A DNA stretch of 5,315 bases from Alphaproteobacteria bacterium (GTDB taxonomy: Bacteria > Pseudomonadota > Alphaproteobacteria > SHVP01). Position 1 is the stretch's first letter, and each line of letters starts with the position of its first letter. The translations under genes and the position numbers were made by a program. Of this stretch, positions 1 through 5,315 are shown in pieces. Location: the NCBI GenBank assembly GCA_026421105.1, contig JAPKDI010000109.1, positions 1 through 5,315 on the forward strand. Reading direction: 5' to 3'. Under the pieces are notes generated by a model that saw nothing but the letters and a program-made list of their open reading frames with translations, was not told the origin of the DNA and made no database searches.

Positions 1-455
1 ACAATATTTTGTTTGGGAAGGTCTCGTACGGAGAGGCTGAGGCCGCGTCGCGGGTTGGTCGGTTGCTATCTGACGTGATCGAGGAGACAAACCTGCACAA
101 AACGGTAGTGCGAGTAGGTCTCAACTTCCATGTCGGGATTGCTGGTACGCGACTCACGCCGTCGCAGCGCCAAAAACTTATTCTTGCGCGCTCTGTGATA
201 AAGCGGCCCGATTTGATGGTTGTTTCTGAAGGCTTGTCGGCCCTTGATCCGACCACGTTGGGCCGTTTGGCCGAGCGGTTGGTCAAGGAATTTGAGGGCC
301 GCAGCCTCGTGTGGTTGTTGCAACAGCCCGATCTCGCGGCGTTGTTCGATCGTGTGGTCGTCATGAGAAGCGGTAAGGTGGTGAAGTCCGGTACCTACGA
401 AGAACTCAATGCGGGCGACGGATTGGCGAAGCTAATCGAAGAAAAAGTTTCTTAG
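1..455 (+). CDS. ABC transporter ATP-binding domain, C-terminal fragment with degenerate catalytic motifs (5' end outside window)
   Basis: This is the C-terminal half of an ABC nucleotide-binding domain. The frame is open to the left edge; the TTG at base 9 is not a credible start, because the residues around it (NILFGKV) match the segment that follows the Q-loop in exporter-type ABC domains. Counting that Leu as residue 1, the order is: signature region at 47-61 reading LTPSQRQK instead of LSGGQRQR; Walker B at 67-75 (PDLMVVSEG), with the usual Asp before the catalytic Glu replaced by Ser73 and Glu74 kept; D-loop SALD at 77-80; and the H-loop position as Gln105 (LLQQPD) instead of His. The end (DRVVVMRSGKVVKSG) is the normal ABC tail. 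Walker A lies outside the window. The substrate cannot be told. The missing residues suggest weak or no ATP hydrolysis, as in the degenerate half of an asymmetric ABC pair, but this is inference. A cyclic-nucleotide-binding gene follows 11 bp downstream. Confidence 0.85.
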   Translation, partial: NILFGKVSYGEAEAASRVGRLLSDVIEETNLHKTVVRVGLNFHVGIAGTRLTPSQRQKLILARSVIKRPDLMVVSEGLSALDPTTLGRLAERLVKEFEGRSLVWLLQQPDLAALFDRVVVMRSGKVVKSGTYEELNAGDGLAKLIEEKVS

Positions 456-460
456 GGGAG
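454..460 (+). promoter_or_regulatory. Shine-Dalgarno site of the cyclic-nucleotide-binding gene
   Basis: AGGGGAG lies 6 bases before the GTG at 467 and overlaps the TAG stop of the upstream ABC gene. It decides the GTG start and suggests that translation of the two genes is coupled. Confidence 0.7.
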
Positions 461-466
461 AAACGC

Positions 467-925
467 GTGAGCCTGAATGAAGAAGTCGAACTGCTGCGGA
501 ACGTTCCGCTGTTCGCAAACCTTGAACCGTCAAAGCTAAAGCTGCTGGCATTCACCAGCGAACGATTGACCTTTCGGCAGGACCAAGACCTGTGCACCGA
601 AGGCGACATGGGCGACGCCGCGTTCATCATTATTCAGGGCGAGTGCGACGTACTCATTTCGACAGCCGGTGGAGCCATGACGTCGGTAGCGAAAGCCAAT
701 AAGGACGACTTCGTTGGCGAAATCGCGATCTTGTGCGACGTGCCCCGCACGGCAACCGTGCGCGCGCTATCCGACGTGACCGTTCTACGAATCTCGAAGG
801 AACTGTTCTTCCGCCTGGTGCGCGAATTCCCGGAGATGGCCGTGCAGATCATGCGTGAACTCGCCGCCCGCGTGGAACGGACCAATTCGCAGCTCGCTCG
901 CGCCTTGGGCCGCGCCTCGAATTAA
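467..925 (+). CDS. Cyclic nucleotide-binding domain (Crp/Fnr-type sensor fold) protein without DNA-binding domain
   Basis: A 152-residue protein that is essentially one cyclic-nucleotide-binding domain. The N-terminal LLRNVPLFANLEPSKLKLLA (9-28) is the typical entry helix. The beta-roll follows, with the TEGDMGDAAFIIIQGECDV segment, then the phosphate-binding cassette FVGEIAILCDVPRTATVRA with the Gly-Glu and Pro-Arg-x-Ala-Thr pattern expected of cNMP binders. The C-terminal helix (about 120-148) is long and charged and may be coiled. There is no helix-turn-helix after it, so it is not a Crp/Fnr transcription factor; a cytosolic regulatory or scaffold subunit is more likely. The GTG start is chosen for its strong AGGGGAG site. 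It follows the ABC gene by 11 bp and is probably in one operon with it, so it may modulate that transporter (inference). The ligand is not determined. Its TAA stop is one base from the stop of the convergent xthA. Confidence 0.88.
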   Translation: MSLNEEVELLRNVPLFANLEPSKLKLLAFTSERLTFRQDQDLCTEGDMGDAAFIIIQGECDVLISTAGGAMTSVAKANKDDFVGEIAILCDVPRTATVRALSDVTVLRISKELFFRLVREFPEMAVQIMRELAARVERTNSQLARALGRASN

Positions 926-926
926 C

Positions 927-1718
927 CTAGACCGCGAAGTCGACCAGAACCGGGACGTGGTCTGACGGGTTCTTCCAGCCACGGACACGGTCGGCCACCT
1001 CCATGTTGGTAAGCTTAGGCCGCAGGGCATTGTTGACCCATACGTGATCCAAACGGCGGCCTTTATTGGCACGGCGCCAATCGGGCGAACGATAGCTCCA
1101 CCACGTGTACAAAGTGGCGGCCGGGGGCACGAACTCACGCATCGCGTCGATCCAACCATGCGCCGAGAAGGCGCGGTCGTAATGCTCGACCTCGATGGGA
1201 GTATGCGACACCACGCGCAATAGTTTCTTGTGTGACCACACGTCCGCCTCGAGCGGCGCGATGTTAAGGTCACCTAGCAATATCCGCGGCGTTGAGCTGA
1301 GTGTCTTTCCCCATGATTCGAGTTCGCGGTAGAACCGAAGCTTTTCTTTGAATTTTGGATTGGTCGTCTGGTCGGCGACGTCACCACCTGCGGGGATATA
1401 GAAGTTGTGGAGTTCAATGCCGCCCGGGAGCGTCGCAAAAACGTGTCGCGCGTCCGCACTGTCACACCACTGTTTGGTCCCTACGGCCTCAAGCGGAACG
1501 CGCGAGACAATGGCAACACCGTGGTAGCCTTTTTGGCCATGAATCGCGAAGTGGGTATAGCCAAGATCTTCAAAGCCGGCTCGGGGAAATTTGTCGTTTT
1601 CCACCTTGGTTTCTTGAAAGCACATGACATCGGGCTTCCACGTCCGCGCGAAGCGACGCGCGAGCGCTAAGCGATGGCGAACCGAATTGATGTTCCAGGT
1701 GGCAACGCGGAGCGCCAT
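927..1718 (-). CDS. xthA: Exodeoxyribonuclease III (AP endonuclease, EEP fold)
   Basis: A 263-residue cytosolic base-excision-repair enzyme that cuts DNA 5' to abasic sites and has 3'-5' exonuclease and 3'-phosphatase activity in the family. All catalytic landmarks of the Mg-dependent exonuclease-endonuclease-phosphatase fold are visible: WNINSVR with Asn9; Glu36 in CFQETKV (metal ligand); the GQKGYHGVAI loop at 61-70; Tyr107 in NFYIPAGGD; Asp150 and Asn152 in LLGDLNIAP; Asp224 in RRLDHVWV; and the terminal Asp253-His254 in PSDHVPVLVDF. Length is normal for the family (E. coli 268). The ATG is supported by GAGG six bases upstream, which overlaps the stop of the preceding unknown gene (8 bp gap), so translational coupling is likely. 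In alphaproteobacteria as I recall them, xthA often sits directly after lolA; here two extra genes lie between. Confidence 0.95.
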   Translation of the reverse strand: MALRVATWNINSVRHRLALARRFARTWKPDVMCFQETKVENDKFPRAGFEDLGYTHFAIHGQKGYHGVAIVSRVPLEAVGTKQWCDSADARHVFATLPGGIELHNFYIPAGGDVADQTTNPKFKEKLRFYRELESWGKTLSSTPRILLGDLNIAPLEADVWSHKKLLRVVSHTPIEVEHYDRAFSAHGWIDAMREFVPPAATLYTWWSYRSPDWRRANKGRRLDHVWVNNALRPKLTNMEVADRVRGWKNPSDHVPVLVDFAV

Positions 1719-1724
1719 TCAGCG

Positions 1725-1728
1725 CCTC
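1725..1728 (-). promoter_or_regulatory. Shine-Dalgarno site of xthA overlapping the upstream stop codon
   Basis: On the - strand GAGG lies 6 bases before the xthA ATG and shares bases with the TGA stop of the upstream 205-residue gene. This fixes the xthA start and suggests reinitiation by ribosomes finishing the upstream gene. Confidence 0.55.
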
Positions 1729-2344
1729 AAAAAATTGAGAATGTCGCGCCAACGACCCCGAAGGGAAGGCGGCCGGTTTCGAACAAGCGGAACTTCAACG
1801 CAAACGGGTGATCACCCTCGGCCCCTGCGGCGAGAACGAGGGCCGCCTGGTAGGCGCCTGCAACCGCCCAGCCGGCGGCCGCATTGAGGAACGACTCTTC
1901 GTCTGACTCAGGTTGAAACCCTGCATCTATTGCGGCGTTGCTGATTGCCTCAACCGCGACCCCTGCGCATTGTGCCGAAAGGTGGTTTAGCGCGTTGGCG
2001 AGTTCGGACTCGTCGACGAGATCCAAAGATTGCACGATCAACCCGGACTTGAGTTGCTCTTCGGCCTCCCACCAATCGCTGTTCCAGTTTGGGTTTTCGG
2101 CGACCGAAACCGCTTCGTCCCAACCTTCAACCTGTGCGACGGTTGCGTCGGGAAATCCTGCCGCACTTAAGTAGGCCGTCGCGGTTGCGGTGTCTTCAAT
2201 GCTCAGCGGTGCCCCGATCCGGCTAAACCACGGGGTATCAATTACCGTCCGGGCAAAACGCGCCATGATCGTGAGTCGCTGAATTTGCTGGTCTAGGATT
2301 TCGTCGTAGACCTCTTCTTCGTCATCCTCGAAACTGTCGCTCAT
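1727..2344 (-). CDS. Conserved-looking hypothetical protein, 205 aa, acidic and probably cytosolic
   Basis: I do not recognise this family. The protein starts with a very acidic stretch (residues 5-18, FEDDEEEVYDEILD), then a likely helix with LTIMARFARTVIDTPWFSRIG (24-44), an Ala/Thr-rich helix, and a Trp-rich patch (WNSDWWEAEEQL, 87-98). An Ala-rich amphipathic or weakly hydrophobic helix runs at about 154-176 (NAAAGWAVAGAYQAALVLAAG), and the tail is FALKFRLFETGRLPFGVVGATFSIF. There is no signal peptide, clear transmembrane segment, zinc-binding cluster or nucleotide-binding motif. The 154-176 helix is too rich in Ala and Gly, and ends in charged residues, to be called a membrane anchor. 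The ATG overlaps the stop of the upstream amidotransferase gene as ATGA, and xthA follows after 8 bp. It is thus locked into one operon with both, which supports it being a real gene. Function unknown; a partner of the amidotransferase is one guess from the overlap alone. Confidence 0.8.
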   Translation of the reverse strand: MSDSFEDDEEEVYDEILDQQIQRLTIMARFARTVIDTPWFSRIGAPLSIEDTATATAYLSAAGFPDATVAQVEGWDEAVSVAENPNWNSDWWEAEEQLKSGLIVQSLDLVDESELANALNHLSAQCAGVAVEAISNAAIDAGFQPESDEESFLNAAAGWAVAGAYQAALVLAAGAEGDHPFALKFRLFETGRLPFGVVGATFSIF

Positions 2345-3108
2345 CGGCTGCCCCGGCGTCGTTCGTTGCGTACCCGCGCCGCGTCACCAAAAGCCTCAAA
2401 CAGGGCGCGGTAAAAGCCATTATCCTCGGCATCGAATTCTGGGTGCCACTGGACGCCCAACGTGAAGTCGCCGGCGCCGTTAACGCTTAGTGCTTCGATC
2501 GTCGAATCGGGCGCGGTGGCTTCCACGGTCATGCCAGGTGCGGCCGTGTCGATGCCTTGACCATGCAACGAATTCACGCCGGCGGTGTCGCTACCGGTCA
2601 TCTCGGCGAGCGGCCCGTCTTTGCGCAGTGTGATGTCATGGCAATGCCCCATCTGCGCTTCCATGTGCTTGGTGCGGTCGCGCCGATGGTCGATCCGACC
2701 TGGCACTTCGTGCAGGAATTGATGCAATGTGCCCCCTAACGCCACGTTGAATTCTTGGAAGCCACGACAGATCGCGAAAATCGGCACGCCTGCATCAACC
2801 GCTGCCCGAATCAGTGGCAAGGCGGTCGAGTCGCGTTGCGGGTCATGCATATCGCCGTTTCGCGCGGGCGGGCCTGCATAGTGGTGTGGCTCGATGTTCG
2901 AGGCACCACCGGTCAGTAGCAGGCCGTCGATGTGCTCGACCATATCAGCAACATCGATATCGTCGCCCAATGCGGGGATCACCATCGGGTGGCAATTCGA
3001 CACGCGCGCAACCGCCGCAGCGTTTGAATGGCCAATGGCGTGCAGCGGGAACTGGCGCATATTGAACACACTGGCCGGTATGCCCACGACGGGTCTTCGT
3101 GCAGTCAT
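2341..3108 (-). CDS. Class I glutamine amidotransferase, gamma-glutamyl-gamma-aminobutyrate hydrolase (PuuD / peptidase C26) family
   Basis: A 255-residue protein with the full PuuD-type layout: N-terminal PVVGIPAS (6-13); the oxyanion and strand motif GLLLTGGASNIEPHHY (62-77), which takes the place of the family's LLTGG.N..P..Y; nucleophile elbow FAICRGFQEFNVALGG (111-126) with Cys114; VNSLHGQGI (178-186); and GVQWHPEF (218-225) with the catalytic His222 and Glu224. Cys-His-Glu are all present, so it should be an active hydrolase of gamma-glutamyl amides. Family members cleave gamma-glutamyl-GABA in the putrescine pathway, but none of the other Puu genes is next to it, so the true substrate is uncertain and no gene symbol is given. 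The ATG has AGGA at 3115-3118, six bases upstream. It probably starts the unit that continues into the unknown gene and xthA. The C-terminus is rich in Arg (NERRRGSR). Cytosolic; no signal peptide. Confidence 0.92.
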   Translation of the reverse strand: MTARRPVVGIPASVFNMRQFPLHAIGHSNAAAVARVSNCHPMVIPALGDDIDVADMVEHIDGLLLTGGASNIEPHHYAGPPARNGDMHDPQRDSTALPLIRAAVDAGVPIFAICRGFQEFNVALGGTLHQFLHEVPGRIDHRRDRTKHMEAQMGHCHDITLRKDGPLAEMTGSDTAGVNSLHGQGIDTAAPGMTVEATAPDSTIEALSVNGAGDFTLGVQWHPEFDAEDNGFYRALFEAFGDAARVRNERRRGSR

Positions 3109-3119
3109 TAAGAATCCTA

Positions 3120-3132
3120 CCGGCGAAGCCGG
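3120..3132 (-). repeat. Small perfect GC-rich hairpin in the leader of the amidotransferase gene
   Basis: CCGGC-3 nt-GCCGG forms a perfect 5-bp stem with a triloop. On the - strand it ends just before the AGGA ribosome binding site and 11 bases before the ATG. It is not followed by a T-run, so it is not an intrinsic terminator. It could tune ribosome access, or it could be chance or a copy of a dispersed palindrome. Confidence 0.4.
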
Positions 3133-3143
3133 AGTGAATGGAC

Positions 3144-3172
3144 GCGGAGGCCCAGATAAAAGGGCATTCCGC
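3144..3172 (-). repeat. Imperfect inverted repeat in the lolA-amidotransferase gap
   Basis: On the - strand GCGGA-AT-GCCC pairs with GGGC-C-TCCGC around an 8-base AT-rich loop (TTTTATCT), giving 9 base pairs with one small internal loop. It lies entirely in the noncoding gap after lolA. No T-run follows in the - direction, so it is not a classic Rho-independent terminator. It overlaps the -10 element of the candidate promoter, with the -10 in the loop, so it could instead be an operator-like dyad, or a hairpin protecting the 3' end of the ftsK-lolA transcript. Confidence 0.4.
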
Positions 3173-3184
3173 CATCGCTTTCAA
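3156..3184 (-). promoter_or_regulatory. Candidate sigma70-type promoter for the amidotransferase-unknown-xthA unit
   Basis: On the - strand a -35-like TTGAAA (3184-3179, five of six matches to TTGACA) is followed after exactly 17 bases by TTTTAT (3161-3156, four of six to TATAAT). It begins 13 bases after the lolA stop codon and would give a leader of roughly 40 nt before the ATG at 3108. The pattern and placement fit a promoter, but it is a consensus match only. Confidence 0.4.
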
Positions 3185-3197
3185 GGTGTTGCAGCGT

Positions 3198-3851
3198 TTA
3201 GTCGCTGTAGCTCTCGAAGTCGCGGAAGGGATTGGGGTCAACAAAGCGGAAAAGGGCGTCGTCGAGCTCAAGGTTTGTCCGGACCTCCGACAATGCGACG
3301 GTTGTCCTCTTTCCCTGGGCATCAACCACACGCCACTGGCGTAGCGCCAACGGACCATCGCTGAAGATCAACGTGATTTCGCCTTCGCCGGGGTTGTCGG
3401 GGTCGACAATGGCCACGCTGATAACCCCAGGGTCGCGCTGGATCCGCGTTATCTCAATATCATCCCGGTCAAATGAGAATCGATCAGCAACCAGGAACGC
3501 CAATGGCGTTGCGGAAAGCGGCAAATAGGTCACTTGCTCAAGTTCGGCATCGTAGAAAATAAGCTGCCGACCGGTTGCGACGATGAGGATCGGCGAGGGC
3601 GGGGTGTATTCAAACCGCAATTGACCGGGCCGGCGCAGATAAAACTCACCCGACACCACGCCGCCTTCATCGTTGAACTGGACGAACCGGGCGTGCATCG
3701 AACGCAGCCCGCTTAGATAGCCTTCTAGTCTTGAGAGGGTTACCTGTTCTTCCGCCGTGGGGACGACGGCAGCCCCAGCCCCTGCCGCGCCAAGCGCGAC
3801 ACATAAGAGAAGAAGTGCTGGGCAGACCTGGCACAGGAGAAAGTTCTTCAT
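3198..3851 (-). CDS. lolA: Outer-membrane lipoprotein carrier protein LolA (periplasmic chaperone)
   Basis: A 217-residue periplasmic protein that takes lipoproteins from the LolCDE transporter in the inner membrane and carries them to the outer membrane. Residues 1 to about 27 are a signal peptide: a short basic start (MKN), a Leu-rich core (LLLLCVALG) and small residues GAAGAGAA with a likely signal peptidase I cut after Ala27 or Ala28. Two Cys lie within the signal sequence (7 and 10) and a third at 17. None sits in a lipobox before the mature part, so it is not a lipoprotein itself. The mature part shows family features: SMHARFVQFN (51-60), GEFYLRRPGQLRFEYTPPSP (68-87), the strand LIFYDAELEQVTYLPL (97-112), then a C-terminal FVDPNPFRDFE. 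Length is normal (E. coli about 203). The start lies 6 bp after the ftsK stop; the upstream GAAGAA is a weak ribosome site, so coupling to ftsK is likely. Confidence 0.93.
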   Translation of the reverse strand: MKNFLLCQVCPALLLLCVALGAAGAGAAVVPTAEEQVTLSRLEGYLSGLRSMHARFVQFNDEGGVVSGEFYLRRPGQLRFEYTPPSPILIVATGRQLIFYDAELEQVTYLPLSATPLAFLVADRFSFDRDDIEITRIQRDPGVISVAIVDPDNPGEGEITLIFSDGPLALRQWRVVDAQGKRTTVALSEVRTNLELDDALFRFVDPNPFRDFESYSD

Positions 3852-3857
3852 GCTCTA

Positions 3858-5315
3858 TTATTCTTCGCGCGGGATCACTCGGGCAAGCACTTCGCGCTTG
3901 CCGACGTGGTTCGCCTGACTCACGACGCCTTCGGCTTCCATTCGCTCGACAATTCTGGCGGCGCGGTTATAGCCAATTTGCAAATGGCGCTGGACGAAAC
4001 TGGTTGAAGCCTTGCCCTCGCGGCAGATCAGCTCCACGGCTCGGTCGTACATCTCATCTTCTTTATCATTGCCGCTGCTTCCCCCAGACGACGCGGGCGT
4101 GTCAGGTTCTTCCGTAATCGATTCGATGTAGGACGGCGCTCCCTGACCGCGCAGGTGGTTGACCACCTTCTCGACCTCGTCATCAGTGACGAACGGGCCG
4201 TGCACGCGGCTTATCTTACCACCGGCCAACATGTACAGCATGTCGCCCGAGCCGAGCAGAGTCTCGGCGCCGGGTTCGCCAAGGATGGTGCGGCTATCGA
4301 TCTTCGACGTCACCTGAAAGCTAATGCGGGTAGGGAAGTTCGCTTTGATGGTACCCGTAATGACATCTACGGATGGCCGTTGGGTCGCCATGATGAGGTG
4401 GATGCCGGCGGCTCGCGCCATTTGGGCGAGGCGCTGGACCGAGGCCTCGATCTCCTTGCCAGCGATCAACATGAGGTCAGCCATTTCGTCCACGACAACC
4501 ACAATGAACGGCATCGGCTCGAGATCGAGCGGCTGCTCCTCAAAGACCGGCTCGCCGGTTTCTTGGTCAAACCCGGTCTGCACCGTGCGGTTGAGGTTCT
4601 CGCCCTTCTTTTTGGCGTCGGCGAGGCGCTTGTTGTAGCCGGCAATGTTGCGCACCCCGAGATGCGACATCACGCGATAGCGCTGCTCCATCTCGCGCAC
4701 GGTCCACTTCAGGGCGACGACGGCCTTACCGGGCTCGGTCACCACCGGTGCCAACAAATGCGGAATGCCGTCATAGACCGATAGCTCGAGCATCTTGGGA
4801 TCGATCATGATCAGACGACACTGTTCGGGCTTAAGGCGGTAGAGCAGCGACAGGATCATCGAGTTAACTGCAACCGACTTGCCGGACCCAGTGGTTCCCG
4901 CGACAAGCAGATGCGGCATGCGCGCCAGGTCGGCGAACAAGGGGTCACCGCTGATATCTTTGCCGAGGGCGAGCGTCAACGCAGATTCCTTGTCTTCATA
5001 CTGAGCGCTAGAAATTAGCTCACGTAAATAGACCGTTTCGCGCCGTGCGTTGGGCAACTCGATGCCGATCGCGTTATGACCGGGGATGGTCGCGACGCGT
5101 GCCGAGATAGCGCTCATCGAACGTGCGATGTCGTCTGCAAGACCGATGACGCGACTGGCTTTGGTCCCGCGTGCAGGTTCCAGCTCGTACAACGTCACGA
5201 CCGGTCCGGGGTGAACCTTGGTGATCTCACCACGCACCCCGAAGTCCTCCAGGACTCCTTCAAGCATCCGAGCGTTTTGTTCCAGCGCATCTTCGCTGAT
5301 GGCGGCGCGGTTCAC
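3858..5315 (-). CDS. ftsK: DNA translocase FtsK, C-terminal motor and gamma domain (5' end outside window)
   Basis: The last 485 codons of FtsK, the septal DNA pump that clears the chromosome terminus and activates XerCD recombination at dif. The frame is open to the right edge. The GTG there is an internal Val codon, since the N-terminal membrane domain and linker that family members carry are missing from view. Visible parts, numbered from that Val: alpha domain with [28 protein letters not shown] (29-56); Walker A GTTGSGKS (140-147); the [19 protein letters not shown] segment (170-188); Walker [13 protein letters not shown] (271-282) with Asp276-Glu277; [13 protein letters not shown] (309-321); then a Ser/Gly-rich linker (407-416) and the winged-helix gamma domain (about 420-480), with [28 protein letters not shown], which reads KOPS sites. 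All motor motifs are intact. The TAA stop is followed at once by an in-frame TAG, and lolA starts 6 bp later. Confidence 0.96.
   Translation of the reverse strand: MNRAAISEDALEQNARMLEGVLEDFGVRGEITKVHPGPVVTLYELEPARGTKASRVIGLADDIARSMSAISARVATIPGHNAIGIELPNARRETVYLRELISSAQYEDKESALTLALGKDISGDPLFADLARMPHLLVAGTTGSGKSVAVNSMILSLLYRLKPEQCRLIMIDPKMLELSVYDGIPHLLAPVVTEPGKAVVALKWTVREMEQRYRVMSHLGVRNIAGYNKRLADAKKKGENLNRTVQTGFDQETGEPVFEEQPLDLEPMPFIVVVVDEMADLMLIAGKEIEASVQRLAQMARAAGIHLIMATQRPSVDVITGTIKANFPTRISFQVTSKIDSRTILGEPGAETLLGSGDMLYMLAGGKISRVHGPFVTDDEVEKVVNHLRGQGAPSYIESITEEPDTPASSGGSSGNDKEDEMYDRAVELICREGKASTSFVQRHLQIGYNRAARIVERMEAEGVVSQANHVGKREVLARVIPREE

Noticed and set aside
942..962. GACCA...TGGTC inverted repeat just past the convergent junction, considered as a terminator
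   Set aside because: It has only a 5-bp stem with an 11-base loop and no T-run on either strand, and it lies inside the xthA coding sequence for its conserved C-terminus.
785..1273. - strand open frame (162 codons) across the end of the cyclic-nucleotide-binding gene and the xthA 3' half
   Set aside because: It overlaps two well-supported genes in other frames and its product is low-complexity Arg/Ser/Thr-rich, as expected of a shadow frame.
1355..1670. Overlapping + strand frames opposite xthA
   Set aside because: xthA carries every catalytic motif on the other strand; these are mirror frames.
2894..3364. + strand open frame (156 codons) spanning the amidotransferase start, the gap and the lolA end
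   Set aside because: It is antisense to two solid genes, and its product is Arg/Gly-rich with no recognisable fold.
4155..4784. Long + strand open frame (209 codons) opposite ftsK
   Set aside because: It lies antisense to the FtsK motor domain, whose motifs are intact. Its product is rich in His, Arg and Leu as expected of a mirror of a conserved coding frame, and no ribosome site or family resemblance is seen.
5313..5315. GTG at the right edge as the start of the FtsK-like gene
   Set aside because: The codon is simply the last complete one in the window; the protein there begins within the translocase region and lacks the N-terminal membrane part, so the gene continues outside.
1..5315. 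tRNA or rRNA genes, CRISPR arrays, insertion sequences or a dif-like site
   Set aside because: I saw no cloverleaf-like segment, regularly spaced repeats, transposase motifs or terminal inverted repeats; the window is almost wholly filled by the seven genes.

Overview
The window looks like a chromosomal segment of a Gram-negative alphaproteobacterium, possibly of the Rhodospirillales group. The grounds are a moderately GC-rich sequence by eye, a periplasmic lipoprotein carrier (LolA), and the order ftsK, lolA, xthA, which I recall from many alphaproteobacterial genomes. The lineage is an inference from gene content; no rRNA or other phylogenetic marker is present.

Layout. On the + strand, bases 1-925 hold the end of an ABC transporter nucleotide-binding domain (cut by the left edge) and, 11 bp later, a small stand-alone cyclic-nucleotide-binding-domain protein. 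On the - strand, reading from the right edge leftwards, lie five genes: the C-terminal motor of FtsK (cut by the right edge), lolA, a class I glutamine amidotransferase of the PuuD / peptidase C26 family, an unrecognised 205-residue protein, and xthA (exonuclease III). The two blocks converge, and their stop codons are one base apart near position 926. The window is almost entirely coding. The largest gap is 89 bp between lolA and the amidotransferase gene, and it carries a candidate sigma70-type promoter and two dyads.

How the genes fit together. ftsK (chromosome segregation at the septum) and lolA (lipoprotein transport to the outer membrane) are packed 6 bp apart and are probably co-transcribed. 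The amidotransferase and the unknown protein overlap by 4 bp (ATGA), and the unknown protein is 8 bp from xthA, whose ribosome binding site lies over the preceding stop codon. These three therefore look translationally coupled, perhaps from their own promoter after lolA. The ABC and cyclic-nucleotide-binding genes form a separate tight pair, suggesting a transporter with an associated nucleotide-sensing or scaffold subunit.

No clear novel system is visible. The points most worth a second look are the ABC domain, which lacks several catalytic consensus residues and is paired with a cyclic-nucleotide-binding protein, and the two-gene unit (amidotransferase plus unknown protein) placed between lolA and xthA.
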